Assembly (NCBI GenBank): GCA_033557465.1
Contig: CM066035.1
Location: 896,241,309-896,305,308 of the forward strand
Source of the DNA: Ichthyophis bannanicus
Taxonomy: Eukaryota > Chordata > Amphibia > Gymnophiona > Ichthyophiidae
Length of the DNA stretch: 64,000 nucleotides
Reading direction: 5' to 3'
Shown: in pieces, positions 21,715 through 34,171 of the stretch
How the letters are laid out: each line of letters starts with the position of its first letter
How positions within the stretch are numbered: the stretch's first letter is position 1
Notes under the pieces: generated by a model
Told to the model about the DNA's origin: nothing
What the model saw: only the letters and a program-made list of their open reading frames with translations
Database searches by the model: none
Made by a program: the position numbers and the translations under genes

Positions 21715-22104
21715 TAAACAGGATGGAGCCCATGCAGAGGGTGGCTACTAAAATGGTCAGTGGGCTTTGTCATAAGACATATGGGGACAGACTTAAAGAT
21801 ATGTATACTTTGGAGGAAAGACAGGAGAGAGGCGATATGATGGAGGCATTGAAGTACCTCTGTAGCATAAGTGCACAGGAAGAAAGCCTCTTTCAATGAA
21901 AGAAAGTTCTGCGATGAGGGGGGCATAGGATGAAGGTGAAAGGGGATAGATTCAGGAGTAATATGCAGAAATATTTCTTTAAGAAAAGTGGTAGATGCAT
22001 GGAATAATCTACCAGTGGAGGTAGTAGAGACCAGGACAGTATCAGAATTCAAGAAAGCATGGGACCAACACTGAAGATCTGTAAAGGAAAAAAGGAGACT
22101 ATAG
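21715..22104 (+). mobile_element. CR1/L2-type LINE 3' fragment, part 1
   Basis: The plus-strand translation resembles the end of a CR1/L2-type RT after the RT core (ATKMVSGLCHKTYGDRLKD, then TLEERQERGDMMEALKYL). The 3' UTR is interrupted by B3 at 22105, and the tail resumes at 27877 with a GACTGG...CCATATGGTCC...CTTTTCTGCCATCATG stretch. Confidence 0.72.
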
Positions 22105-22272
22105 TTCTCCAGGACCAAGCAGGAAGTCAGTCCTCACATATGGGTGACATCGACGTTGATGGAGCCCTTGCGGAGCATTTCCCCAGCTTTCTATGAAAGC
22201 CTTTGGGAATACTGCATGCATGGCGGTCCCCTTCCCGCCTAAAGGTGCCATCTTGCTCAGTCTCTCTTTTTC
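22105..22272. repeat. Left inverted terminal repeat of B3
   Basis: Reverse complementary to 27698-27855. Its core reads CATCGACGTTGATG. Confidence 0.9.
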
Positions 22273-22524
22273 CATGGAGCCCGTCAGATGTTTGTCCTAG
22301 TTCACCCGGAAAATAGTTTGATTTTTTCTTCAAATCATTGCGATTTCTTCGTGTTTTTTTCTCCAGTTCGACGCCGGTTCCCCTTCTCGCTGGGTTCGGT
22401 ACACCGGTAACGAGCCCAATCTTATTTTTTCGGTTTTTGCCCTTCGTGGCTGGCGTTCGCGCCCTTTTTTTCCTTTTCCCTGGAAGGCCGGTCCTTTGAC
22501 CTCGCGGGGACTCTTTTTTCCCCG

Positions 22525-24445
22525 ATGGCTTCCAGTGGTTTAAAGAAGTGTGATCGGTGCAAGAAACTAATGTCTCTCACCGACACACACGACTGCTGCC
22601 TTCGGTGCCTCGGTCCTGATCATGATCCTAAGATCGGTGGACCATGTGGGAAAATGTCCACTAAGGCACTGCGAAGTCATCAGCACCTAAAGGAAAGGCT
22701 TTTCTCCGATTCAGCCTCCGGCCGGGCCCGGACCTCATCTGAGGCCTCGACGTCTTGGGAGTCTGACCCCGAGCATCGTCGGGGTTCCTCGGAGAGGGGG
22801 TCCCCCGAGCGGGAGCGAAAGAGGAAGAAAGCGGCTCGCAAGGGCGGTGTTGGAGGAGGTCCCTGGCTCCTCGAGGGCTAGGTCTCGGACCCCCAACCGC
22901 TGTCCCGGGCCCGTAAAACAGGAGAAGCTGTCAAAAGTACCTCGAGTGGAGCCGGAGTCTGCTGGATACGTAAGTCCTGTTGTCCTCGAGGACTCTCCTC
23001 CCAGGGAGCTGACGTCGGGCCCGGCACCTCCGGGGCCCGAGTCGGTGGCTGCTGAGTCTCCTGAGCTGGGTCTCAGGCTGACAGCCTTGGAGTGCAGACT
23101 GTCTGCCTTCATGGATCAGCAGCGGGTGCTGATGGCCAGCCTCGCTGGCGCATCTGCCCCGACCACCGGGACATCGACGTCGAAGTCGTCCCCGGAGACC
23201 GAGCCGATACTCGAGACTATGAAGGCTTGAGGTCGTCCTCGGTCACCCTCGACCTCCCGGTCGGGACCGAGGATGTCGACGCCGGTGCCTTTGGCGTCGG
23301 GACGGGTGCTGCCGGGCCCCGCGTGGTCGGAGCCCGACTCCTCTTCGGACGAGTCCACCTGGGAGACGGAGGACGAGGAGTCCCCCGATACCTTCAAGAC
23401 TCGGTGCGTCCCGTCGGACTCACAGCAGTCTAAGCCCCGGGGTACGTCCCCTCCGGAGGATACCCGGTTCTCGGAGTTCATTAGGGATATGGCCACTGCT
23501 TTGGTGATCCCGGCGGATCCCGAGGAGGAGCCTCGAGCCAAAAAGCTTGAGGCACTCCAGTATGACTCTCCTCCGAAGGAGGCCTTTACTGTGCTAGTTC
23601 CTCCGATGCTGGAACGGCTCCTCTTCCGGATGTGTGAGGCACCGACCTTGGCGCCGGTTCTCAGCAAGCGGGTCGATTCCATTTATCGACTCCGTAAGAG
23701 CCCTAGTTTTCAAATGGCGCAGCTACCACACCATTCCATGGTGGTGGAATCGGCCATGCATCGTCTGAAAAGTCAGAAGATGCACTCCGCGGTGTCTCCT
23801 GGCAGGGAGGCCCGGAACCTGGATGCGTTTGGTAAAAAGTGCTTCCAGGGCTCGATGCTTGCTTGCCGTGTCCAGTCTTACCAGCTGTACATGGGCATGT
23901 ACTTGCGGGACCTGGCAAAGGAGCTTGCCGGGTTCTCTGCTGGTCTCTCCAGGGAACCTTTGCAGAGGTTCAAGTCCTTGTCTTCGGGGATCCGGGAATG
24001 CTCTAAGTTCATGTCCCGAGCGGCCTACGATGGCTTCGAGGCCTCGGCCCGGGTTGCGGCTGCCGGCATCGCGGCTCGACGCCAGGCATGGCTGCAGTCA
24101 TCGGACCTCGAGCCATGGGTTCAGGACAAGTTGGTCGATGTCCCTTGCTGAGGTGAGAACCTTTTTGGCAAACCCATGGCCGAGAAGGCTGCTGAGCTCG
24201 AGACCGAGCACCTCACGAGGATAAGGCTGTCTCGAAAGACTTCTGCCCCTTCACACAAGAAGGGCTCGGGTAAGAAGTCATTTTACCCGAGGAAGGCGAC
24301 TGCCTACAAACAGTTCCCACCTTACCAGGCCTCCCCTGCTCCCCCACAGGGTCAGCAGTCCAAGGGGCAGGGACATGGGCCCCGTAGGCAGAAGGCCCCC
24401 AAGCCTCCGACTCCTGCTCCCACTCAGCAGGGTGGGGGGTTTTGA
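22525..24445 (+). pseudogene. DIRS B3 gag-like ORF, nearly open
   Basis: Gag-like protein from ATG 22525 with an intact Cys/His cluster. A 1-nt insertion in a Lys/Arg run near 22830 shifts the frame. The rest lies in one frame to 24445 but has TGA at 23228-23230 and 24149-24151; at both sites sister copies have CGA, so CpG decay is likely. The Ser/Arg/Pro-rich middle, the conserved core (QLPHHSMVVESA) and the Lys-rich C-terminus with QQGGGF are all present. This is one of the better gag copies but is still defective. Confidence 0.87.
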
Positions 24446-26357
24446 CTCCCAAGTCATAGCCTCTCCGTCTCTGCTGTCCCATCCCTGCACAGGAGGTCGA
24501 CTAGCCCTGTTTGCCCACCGGTGGCCACCCATTACAGGGGACAACTGGGTCTTAAGCATAGTCCACAAGGGCTACCTGCTTCATTTTCATCAGTTGCCTC
24601 CTCCCTATTTTCCAGGAGAGCCTCCAAGGCCTCCTCTCCATACAGCCCTCCTCCTGCAGGAGCTTCAGGGTCTGTTGCGAGACAAGGCGGTGGAGCCTGT
24701 GCCTCCCCACCTACAAGGTCACGGTTTCTACTCCAGGTACTTCCTAGTACCGAAGAGAACAGGGGATCTCAGGCCTATTCTCGACCTCAGAAATCTCAAC
24801 AAGTTCTTACAGAAGGAGAAGTTCAAGATGCTTACTCTTGGAACACTTCTGCCCTACCTCTAGCAGGGAGATTGGCTATGCTCTTTAGATCTAAAGGATG
24901 CGTACACTCACATCCTCATTCATCCAGACCACAGAAAGTACCTCAGGTTCATTGTGGGAGGAAACCATTATCAGTATAGAGTGCTGCCATTTGGCCTCAC
25001 CTCCGCCCCCACAGTCTTTACCAAATGCCTGGCAGTGGTGGCAGCCTACTTAAGGAATCAGGGTATCTTTGTCTTCCCCTATCTGGATGACTGGCTCATC
25101 AGGGGTCAGACGTGACAGGAGGCCAGGCAAGCCACCCTCCGAACGATTTCTCTACTCTGCCATCTGGGGTTTGTCATAAACTTCGCAAAGTCCACTTTGC
25201 TCCCCTCCCAAAACTTGGAGTTCATAGGGGCAAGGCTAGAGACTCTGCAGGCAAAAGCTTTCTTGCCAGAGGACAGAGCCCACAGACTGATGACCTTGGC
25301 AAACCAGTTTCTCAGCAGGTAACTGGTCTCCGCCAGGCTCTGCCTGAGGCTTCTTGGCCACGTGGCTTTGACAGTACATGTGACTCCCAATGTCAGGCTT
25401 CATATGAGGCCTGCGCAATGGTGTCTCGGGAATCAGTGATCGCATGCCACAGGGAGCCTCAGCGACAGAGTAAGGGTGTCCAGACCATTTCTGTACTCCC
25501 TACGTTGGTGGCTGCATCCCCCCAACTTACTGAAAGGGATGCCTTTTCAGCCACCTGGGTTCACAGTGGTGTTGACCACCAATGCCTCCCTGCAGGGCTG
25601 GGGTGCACACTGTCTGGGCAAGTGCACCTCGGGCCTGTGGTCTCCCTGGGAGGTCCAGCAGCAGATCAATCTACTGGAACTACGGGCTATTTGCTTAGCC
25701 CTCAAGACTTTCTCTCACACCCTGGCCCACCAGTCTGTTTTAGTACAAACAGACAATCAGGTAGCCATGTTTTATGTGAACAAACAGGGAGGCACTGGGT
25801 CCAGGCTCCTTTGTCAGGAGGCGCAGGACCTTTGCTTGTTTGCGCTCAGGCGCAACATGTTGTTCAGGGTGGTTTATCTCCCTGGCCAGGAAAATTACCT
25901 GACAGACAGGTTGAGCAGGTTTCTGCAGCCCCACGAATGGCAGCTCCATCCCTTGGTGGTTCAGAAGATCTTCCTGAGATGGGGACTTCCATCCATAGAT
26001 CTCTTTGCCAGCCCCCTGAATAGACAGCTGCCCAGGTTCTGCTCCAGGCAACCGCATCCTCTGAGACTAGCAGCATATACTTTTCTGATTTCCTGGTCCC
26101 AGGGCCTCCTGTGTGTGTTTCCTCCCACGCCTCTGGTGGCCCGAACCCTATTCAAGATTCTACAGGACCAGGCCTCAGTCCTTCTGGTAGCCCCCAGGTG
26201 ACCGAGGCAACCTTGGTTCCCACTTCTGCTTCAACTAGCAGTGGACACTCCACTACCTCTAGGGTTGCAGCCCGACCTTCTCTCTCAAGACCAGGGGTTT
26301 CTTCTGTACCCCAATCTCATATCTCTCAATTTGATGGCCTGGAAGCTGCAAGGGTAG
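24375..26357 (+). pseudogene. DIRS B3 RT/RNase H, five stops
   Basis: One continuous reading frame of the same length as the intact B1 gene, with stops at 24861 (TAG), 25113 (TGA), 25320 (TAA), 25437 (TGA) and 26199 (TGA). RT motifs including YLDD (about 25080) are kept. In RNase H the first catalytic Asp is changed: the block reads TTNAS because codon 25581-25583 is AAT. The conserved tail ends at 26357. No frameshift was seen, so decay here is by substitution. Confidence 0.87.
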
Positions 26358-27397
26358 TTTTGGCTCCTTGGGGCCTACCTCCTGAAGTTGAAGAGTTCGT
26401 CCTGGCCTCTAGGAAGCAGTCCACTAGAAAAACCTATGCCCTGAAGTGGAAGAGGTTTTCTGTGTGATGTCAGCTGTGTACAGAGGATCCTTTCTCCTGT
26501 GCTGTACCAGTGGTGCTTCAGTACCTGCTGCACTTATCTATTCAGGGCCTTAAGTCCAATTATGTTCGGGTCCACCTCTTAGCTCTAGCAGCTCATCACT
26601 CACTGGTGGAAGGACACTCTGTCGGTTCACCCCTTGGTGTCCTGGTTTCTCAGAGGTTTGCTCTTGCTCAAGCCTCCTGTCCATCCTCCAGCTCCTGAGT
26701 GGGAGTTGAATGTGGTCTTGCAGCAACTGACTCGCCCACCTTTTGAGCCGATGGCTATTTGTCCTCTCCGCTTCCTTTCCTGGAAGACACTCTTTCTAGT
26801 AGCCTTAACCTCGGCCAGACGGGTGAGTGAGCTTCAGGCCCTGGTCTGTGACAGGCCTTACACCCGCTTCTATAGGAACAGGGTAGTCCTTAGGATTCAT
26901 CCAAAGTTCCTCCCTAAAGTTGTCTCCTCTTTCCACCTCAACCAGGAGGTGGTTCTTGTGACATTCTTCCCTAGGCCTCATGCAAGCCAGGCTGAAACGG
27001 TTCTGCATACCCTGGACTGTAGGAGGGCCTTATCCTTCTACCTTGACCGTACACAAGGACATAGAAGGGCTACTCAGCTCTTCATCTCTTTTGACCCTAA
27101 TAATTTGGGGTTAGCTGTGTCCAAGCGTACCTTGTCCATATGGGTGGCTGACTGTATCACCTGGGCTTACAGGCCAGCTGACCTTCCCTTGCAGGGTCGG
27201 GTCACGGCCCACAGTGTAAGGGCTATAGCTGCCTCAGTAGCTCAGCTCATCTCTGCTCTGTACCGTTGGCAGACATCTTCAGGGCTGCAACTTGGTCCTC
27301 AAGCCAGACCTTTGCGGCCCATTACTGCCTGGAGAGGGAGTCCCGTAGGGACAGTGCTTTTGGCCAGGCAGTACTCCGGAATCTCTTTGAGGTTTAG
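26111..27397 (+). pseudogene. DIRS B3 tyrosine recombinase, broken
   Basis: Recombinase overlapping the RT tail in the -1 frame. A TGA at 26465-26467 replaces Trp in the ALKWKRF region. A 2-nt loss near 26620 moves to the frame with the catalytic TSARRVSEL (about 26815). The HSVR (HxxR) block near 27210 is kept. A 5-nt duplication near 27243 shifts the frame before the Tyr block (AAHYCLE), which ends at TAG 27395-27397. Confidence 0.85.
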
Positions 27398-27525
27398 GCA
27401 ACTCCTGCCCTCCGTTGGGCTACTGGTGGAGGTTCTTTCAGTGAAAAGCCTTTCTTTGATGCTGGGACTAGAGGGAGTTCTCTTGTTCAACCTGGGTTCC
27501 TTGGTAGCCCAGAGCTAGGGAGTCA

Positions 27526-27625
27526 CCCGTATGTGAGGACTGACTTCCTGCTTGGTCCTGGAGAAAGAGTAGTTACTCACCTGTAACAGGTGTTCTCCAG
27601 GAGCAATAGGAATCAGTCCTCACAA
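27526..27625. repeat. Internal complementary region of B3
   Basis: Reverse complement of right tip joined to left tip, as in the other B copies. Confidence 0.9.
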
Positions 27626-27697
27626 CCCTCCCCTGGGAGTTGCAGTTGTACATAGTTTATTTTACTTTTTTGTGTGCTGTTTTTTAGCTATGTCATT

Positions 27698-27876
27698 TGA
27701 TTGAGCAAGATGGCATCTTTAGGCGGGAAGGGGACTGCGCATGCGTGCAGTATTCCCAAAGGCTTTCATAGAAAGCTGGGGAAATGCTCTGCAAGGGCTC
27801 CATCGATGTCACCCATATGTGAGGACTGATTCCTGCTGCTCCTGGAGAACACCTGTTACAGGTGAGTAACTACTCT
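27698..27876. repeat. Right inverted terminal repeat of B3
   Basis: Reverse complement of 22105-22272 with the right-only extension. The core is shortened to CATCGATG in this copy. Confidence 0.9.
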
Positions 27877-27936
27877 GTTGGTATGGAAGTGCAGACTGGA
27901 AAGTCCATATGGTCCTTTTCTGCCATCATGTTTCTA
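27877..27936 (+). mobile_element. CR1/L2-type LINE 3' tail, part 2
   Basis: Tail sequence that continues the LINE at 21715-22104 across the B3 insertion. Confidence 0.6.
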
Positions 27937-29180
27937 GTCAGAATTTAACATTCTGCCTAAACAGAAACTGGGAAATGATTTCAAAATTAGTGTAGTTCAT
28001 ATAATCAAAAGGGATGTAATTTAAATTGAAGATGGTGGCAAGATTCTCTAAGTGAGGTGCCTGGCTGCTGCCATCACACCCCCATTTCATTACTAAACGC
28101 AACAGTGTCCTGCTCTATTCCTGTAGCTATATTTGTCTTATAGGGGTGTACTTCCTTTCCAAACGGGAAGTGTACCTAGGAGAGGGGAATGAAGATGTGT
28201 ACTGACTGTCTCCACTACAGCCATAATTATCTGGCCTGCAGCCTGGTATGAAAGGGGGGATATAAGGGAGGCCAAAATGGGAAGTGGAAGGAGGAGAGAG
28301 GGTAAAAGATGTTGATCATTTGTTCTAACAACAAAAACAAAAGATGACAGAGGATCTGGAAGCAAAACAACATAAAGGGCAAATATTGTTTTGTCTCAGC
28401 AAATGGGTTTAAAAATTGCCCTCCCTAAGCACTGAAAAATCCAGACCCTAACCAGACATCGGAACATTAAACAACTGGATTCCAAACAAAGCTTTCTAGA
28501 AAGGAAAATTATGCATGAATAAGTTCATATGCTGACTGACCTAAAGTCCTTTTATCCGTGGTATATATAGGAATGATTATCTCAAATGGAGATAAAGCAG
28601 AAAAGATATTCTTTTAGGTATAAAGGCCCCAGACCATTCAGAGCTCTAACAGTCGTTAACAGCCTTAACTAGGCACAAATCTATTGCCAACCTTGAGAAC
28701 AGGGATAATTCTACCAATGAATCTATAGCCAACTGTTACCTGAACAGCTCGAATGTTGATGTAGTGAGGTACGTGCATGGCCACGTCTGAGTGCCTTGGT
28801 TGCATTTTTTCTGTAGAGCCATTAAGACAAACTCTTGTCTGTGTGTCAACCTACAGGTTTTCTCTTTGCTGCTTTTGCATTTTTTCCTTCTGTTTGCTGT
28901 TCTCTCATGTGAGTGTTAACATGTCTGCCGCTGCACTAGGTTTTGTCTCTCCTTTACTTCCTTTAGTTAGATTCTTAAATCATTTTCTAAGTTTCCTTTC
29001 TTTTTCCTTCGGTACCGTGGAATTTGTATCCATAATTTTCTATAGTACATTGTTTCCTGAAAAACTTTTATCCTGTTTGACTCAATGCCCTCTTTAACAT
29101 ATAACATCACTGTGCCACCAATTTGATCTACCCTATCCTTGCAATATAATTTTTACACTGGTATCAGTGTGTCCCATTCA
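27937..29180. other. Unassigned spacer
   Basis: No gene or known repeat recognised on either strand. Frames are short and without motifs. Confidence 0.5.
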
Positions 29181-29345
29181 TTCTCCAGGAGCAAGCAGAA
29201 AGTCAGTCTTCACATATGTGTGATAGCGCAGACGAAGCCCACATGGAGCAATTCTCCAGCTTTCACAGAAAACATTTGGGAATGCTACCATGCATGTGTA
29301 GTCCCCTTCCCACCCAAGGATGCCATCTTGCTCGGTCTCCTTTTT
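29181..29345. repeat. Left terminal repeat of C1
   Basis: It aligns with the B left repeats (CAGTCTTCACATATG and the AAAGGATGCCATCTTGCT-type segment) but has no right partner in the window. Confidence 0.8.
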
Positions 29346-29559
29346 TTCCACGGAGCCCTATGGATGATTGTCCTGTTTCCCTGGAAAAATCCTCTAAAAA
29401 AATTATCCTTTTTTCCCGGTTTGCGTACCAGTTCCTCTTCCTGCCTCGAGCTGACGCTGACCTCAGCTCTTCTCTTCTTTTTGACGAGGCTTGCCTTGAC
29501 CAGTATTCATGCCCTTTTTCACCCGGGGATTGTTGACCCCAGTTGGGTCTCTTCCCACC

Positions 29560-31503
29560 ATGTCTCCCAGTGGGTTCAAAACTTGTGACCGCTGCGGTCA
29601 AACCATGTCTGTTACAGACTCCCATGACTGCTGCTTGCACTGCCTCTACCCAGACCATGACAGTACCACCTGCAACCTGTGCCAGGCCATGACTCTAAGA
29701 ACCATAACAAGAAAAGGTTGGAGTTGCAGGAGAGGCTGTTCCCATGGTCCGACTCAGCCCCAGCTTCCTTGACACTGAGCCCCAAGCCGAGCACATCCTG
29801 AGAGGCCCAGGTGCCTTCAGAGTCCCATGGCGGTGGCTCCTCCAGAAAGAAAAAAAAAATCTTCAAAGCCAGTTGATGTTCCACCAGTGAAATCTGGTAA
29901 GGTCTCGCAGCAGGACTCTGGTGACCCTGAGCAGCATCCCCTTAAGGTCTCTAAGGAGGAGTCCTCGACCAGTGGTGACCCTACGAGGCTCCCCGATGTT
30001 GTGGTCCTCGTTGAGGATGCACTTACGAGAGTGCTGGTGTCGGCCCCGAGACCCTTGGTGCCTACGCCGAAAGCTGCGGAGCCTTCTGGCGTAGAGTCCA
30101 GAATGGCGGCCCTGGAGCAGAATATCTCTGCCATCCTGGCCTTGCAGCAGGCAGTGATATCAGGTTCATCCACATCTGCCCCAACAACCGGCCCCCCAAC
30201 TGTGGGGAAGTCCGCAGGTGTCGACAGGCCCTGAGCACAACTGGCCTCGGGTTAGCCCTTGGCACCAATCAAGGTCCCGGTCCCAATTCTCGGATGTCCG
30301 GTCCTCCCCAGCCAGTTTCCGGGAGTCTTATCCGAGACCCACCGTGGGACCTCAGGGCCGGCCTTGAGGCACGAGAGCCGTGAAACTCAGAATCCTTGAC
30401 GCCCTTTGGCTCCAACTGGGAGACTGACGTCGAGGCCTCTCCTGAGACCTCTCAACACCGAGACATCCCTTCGGAGCAGTCTCCCCCGGAACCCTGGAAA
30501 TACCTGAAGTAGAAACCTTTTCCCCACAAATGAGGACATGGTTTTCCACAACTTCAACTGGGATATGGCCCAGGCCCTCTTGGTTCTGACCAAATCAGAG
30601 GAGGACCCGAGCACCAAAGAACTGGAGATCCTCCACTATGAGTCCCTGCCAAAGGAGACTGACGGTGCTGATGCAGCCCATCCTTGAACGGCTACTCTGG
30701 CTGTGGGAGACCCTGGCCTCGATGCCGGTGGTCAGCCGAAGTCTCAATGCTATCTACTGCGTCAAGAGGGGCCTGGGCTTCCAAAAGTCCCAACTCCCGC
30801 ATAACTCCATGATCGTGGAGTCTTCTATGCAAAAGCTGAAAAGCCAGAACTATTCTTCTATCCCCTCCTGGGCAGAGAGGCCAGAGCCCTCGATGCCTTT
30901 GGGAGCAAGAACTTTCAGAGATCCATGCTGGGACGCCGGATACAGGCCTTTGAGTTGTACTATATCTAGGTATGTACCTCAAAGGCCTCATCCAAGAGCT
31001 GGCAGATTTTTCTGCGGGCCTTTCTGGGGAACCCCTTCAGAGGGGTTTCAAGCCCTGACAGCTGGGATCCAGGACTATTCAAAGTTCCTACTCCATGCTG
31101 CCTATGACAGCTTTGAATCAGCAGCCTGGGTAGCAGCAGTGGGCATCAGGGCCCGGTGCCAGGCCTGGTTGCAGACCTCTGACCTCGAGCAATGGATGCA
31201 GGAAAAATTGCTTGATGTCCCCTGCACCGGGGAAAACCTGTTTGGCAAGCCCATGGCCAACAAGGCAGCGAGATAGAGGCCGATGTCGTGAGTAGGCAGA
31301 GGTTCCTGAGGAAAACCTCGACCCTCCCCCAGAAGAAACCGTTGGCGAAAAGACCAGCCTTTCTGAGGAAAAAGGGGTATTTTCACCAGGGCCATTACCG
31401 GCCCTTCTCAGGGCAACAGCAACAGGGTCCCCAGCCCAAGGACCAGGGCCATGGCCAAGGAAGCCTCAGACACCAGCTCCCACCCAGCCTGGGGGAGCTT
31501 TTG
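29560..31503 (+). pseudogene. DIRS C1 gag-like ORF, broken
   Basis: It begins at ATG 29560 (MSPSGFKTCDRC) with the Cys/His cluster at the same spacing as in A, B and D. The frame is open to 29772 and again at 29827-30234, then broken. The conserved core can be followed in pieces through 30638-31276 (ERLLWLWETLAS, SQLPHNSMIVESSM, ENLFGKPMANKAA). The end near 31500 is approximate. Several indels and stops. Confidence 0.8.
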
Positions 31504-33165
31504 ACTCCCCAGGCAAGGCCTTTTCCCCCTGGAAGACCCTCCCCAGCCCACAGGGGGCCACCTGGCACTCTTTGCCCATAGGTGGGCCAGGGATTCCATG
31601 GATCAGTGGGTCCTACCAAGTGGTAAAGGAGGGCTATCTCAGGTTCCAGCAAACACCCCCAGGGTTTTCCCAGGAGAGCCAGTGTGGCCTCTCCAATCAG
31701 ACTTTGCTGCTTTCAGAACGCACAGGGCTGCTCAAGGACAAGGCAGTAGAGCCTTTACCCAGACATTTGTGGGGAAAAGGTTTCTACTCCAGGTATTTCC
31801 TTGTCCCCAAAAGAACTGGGGGGCCTCAGGCCCATACTAGACCTGCGAAACCTGGTGAGGGTGAAGCTCAAGGTGCTCTCCCTTGGAACTCTGCTGCCCT
31901 ACCTCCATCAGGGAGATTGGCTGTGCTCCTTAGACCTAAAGGATGCATCTACCCACATCCTGCTCCACCCCTTCCCCAGACAGTACCTAAGGTTCATGGT
32001 GGGAGGAGAGCACTACCAGTACAGGGTACTTCCATTCAGCTTGACCTTCTCGTTCAGAGTGCTTGGTGGTTGTGGCTGCCTATGTGCGCCTACAAGGGGC
32101 CTTCATCGTCCCCTATCTAGACGACTGGCTCATCAGAGGCAGCACACCCTAGAGGCAAGCCAGGCTGCAGGATGAACAATCGGCCTCCTGCAGAACCTAG
32201 GGTTCGTCATCAACTACCCCAAATCCCACCTCTCTCCAGCCCAAGATCTGGAGTTCATAGGTGCCCAGCTGGACACGTTACAGGCCAAGGCCTTCTTCCC
32301 AAAGGAAAGGGCATACTGCCTCGTGCAGCTGGCAAAAGAGGGGCAGGTTCCCTGGTTGCTACAGGCTTGCCTCCTACTCCAGTTACTCTGCCACATGGCC
32401 TCAATAATTCATGTCATGCTCCTAGTCCGCTTGCACATGTGGGCAAGTCCAGTGGTATCTCTGCACCCAGTGGATTCAGGCCATGGGCAGGTTGGGTGAC
32501 AGGGTCAGGGTCACCTGCCAACTGGTGGACTCCCTCAACTGGTGACAGTCCCTATGCCACCTCCAAGAGGGGATGCCATTCCTGGCACCTGTGCCACAGG
32601 GGGTCCTGACCATAGACTCCTCCCTCCTGGGTTGGGGAGCACATTGCAGAGACCTCCGCAATCAAGGCAACTGGTCACAGGAGCAGTCTCTTCTGCAGAT
32701 CAACCTCCTGGAACTCAGGACCATCTTCCTGTCCTTGCGTGCATTCTGCCACCTCCTATGAAACTGTCCTGTGCTGATCCAGATGGACAACCAGATCACC
32801 ATGTTTTATGTAAGCAAGCAGGGGGCACAGGTTCATACTCCCTCTGCCAGGAAGCGGTGGTTCTCCTCTCCTTTGTGGTGCATCACGGAATGCTCCTACA
32901 AGCAGTATACTTTCCAGGTCAGGACAATTGCTTAGTGGACAAACTCAGCAGAGTCTTCTGCCCACATGAGTGGTGTCTGAACCCCAGGGTGGCGCAATGA
33001 CTTTTCTGCCTCTGGGGCAGGCCTGGGATGGATCTGTTTGCCTCCCTGCCAGCCGCACCTGGGGCGAATGGCAGCAGATGTCTTCCTGATCCTGTGGTCC
33101 GTGGGCCTCCTCTATGCCTTCCTACCGACCTCTCTGGTGCCCAAGCCCAAAACTGGGCTCAAACT
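31504..33165 (+). pseudogene. DIRS C1 RT/RNase H, broken and truncated
   Basis: RT pieces: GFYSRYFLVPK near 31775, the LRPILDLRNL and SLDLKDASTHI blocks near 31820-31950, and DDWLI near 32118 with the preceding Tyr-Leu in sequence. RNase H pieces: a weak TIDSS-type block near 32602, INLLELRTIF near 32700 and DNQITMFY near 32785. The tail (MDLFAS) near 33028 ends the recognisable part. Many indels and stops. Confidence 0.8.
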
Positions 33166-34171
33166 TTGAGAGACAGCTAACCTTGCCACTCTAGCTTGAG
33201 CAAAGAGCAGGCTCTGAGTGCTTGAATAATATGCTGAAGAGTTAGGTTAAGCATTAAGTGGAGACTTCAAACCTTCAGCTAATGCACAGCTTCAAGAGCT
33301 TGGGAAGTTCTGCACTGTCAAAAGTGACCTTAGCTAAAGAGTAACTTTGCCTCCTACATGGCGGTATCTCTGATCCTAAATTTCAAAAGATCCAGTCTAG
33401 AGCCTTGACAGAAAAGTCATGGAGGATGTCCACTCCAAGACCATCCTGGTATGGTCATTGACACTCTTTAAAGCAGAGTTGGACAGGAGAAGTACTGGGG
33501 AAAACAAAACCTGAAACCTATTTCCTCATGCACATAGTACTGTATATTTGAAAGTACTTTTAATGCCTCATTGAGCACAACAAAAGAGAAGGGCCCAATA
33601 TTCAGTGGCAGTGGCAAGCCGCTGCCAGTGAACCTTAGACCTGGATATTCAATGCTCAGATTGCCATAAAGCTAACTGAGCAGTGGTGATATTAGTGGCT
33701 GCCTGGTTTGCTTCAGCAGTGAAAAGTAGGCCAGCTTTTACTGCCTCCTAGTTATTGCTGCCCCTGGACGACCCTGATGCTAACTAGTTTCATCAGGACC
33801 TGTAGCGGTGGCACCCGTGGATATTCAGCAGCACTAACCAATATTGGGCAAACTTAGCTTAAAATATCTCATTTTGAGGACTAAACCAGCCCTTGTGACT
33901 CCATCATAATACTGTAGTGCAGGTTACATGGGTTTGTTTAATGTCCAACATGGCTGATAGTTTGACTATTCAGTAGAGATGCCATGTCTGAGCTCTGGTG
34001 AGATGGAGAACGTGACGGACATTGCTGACCATGCCCTCTCCCATTCCCGTACAAGAACAGCACAGTGTGTTAGAGAATTCTTTCAATCTGCAAAAGATGC
34101 TGTGTCAACCAGAAGCCCACTGGGAAGGAAGAAGTATGAAATGAGAGTAGCTGACCAATTTGTCTCTGAAA
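33166..34171. other. Unassigned spacer, possible repeat at 33597-33850
   Basis: No gene recognised. GATATTCA-type words recur at 33597-33850 (ATATTCAGTGGCA, GGATATTCAATGC, GGATATTCAGCAGC), suggesting an old non-coding repeat. The small frame starting at 33979 runs into the element at 34172, has no motif I know, and is not called as a gene. Confidence 0.35.

Larger units (their letters stand above)
22105..27876 (+). mobile_element. DIRS retrotransposon B3
   Basis: Complete family B copy with both terminal repeats and an ICR, inserted in a plus-strand CR1/L2-type LINE tail. The RT frame has no frameshift but five stops. The ORFs are damaged mainly by point changes rather than large deletions. 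Confidence 0.95.
29181..33165 (+). mobile_element. DIRS retrotransposon C1, 3'-truncated
   Basis: Divergent DIRS copy, closest to family B. It has a left terminal repeat (TTCTCCAGGAGCAAGC), a damaged gag and a damaged RT/RNase H. It fades out at about 33165 in the conserved post-RNase H tail. No recombinase, ICR or right repeat follows. It is the most decayed of the nine copies. Confidence 0.88.

Noticed and set aside
21516..22118. 200-codon minus-strand frame
   Set aside because: It lies opposite the LINE tail and reads as a low-complexity Phe/Leu/Ser frame, a shadow with no motif.
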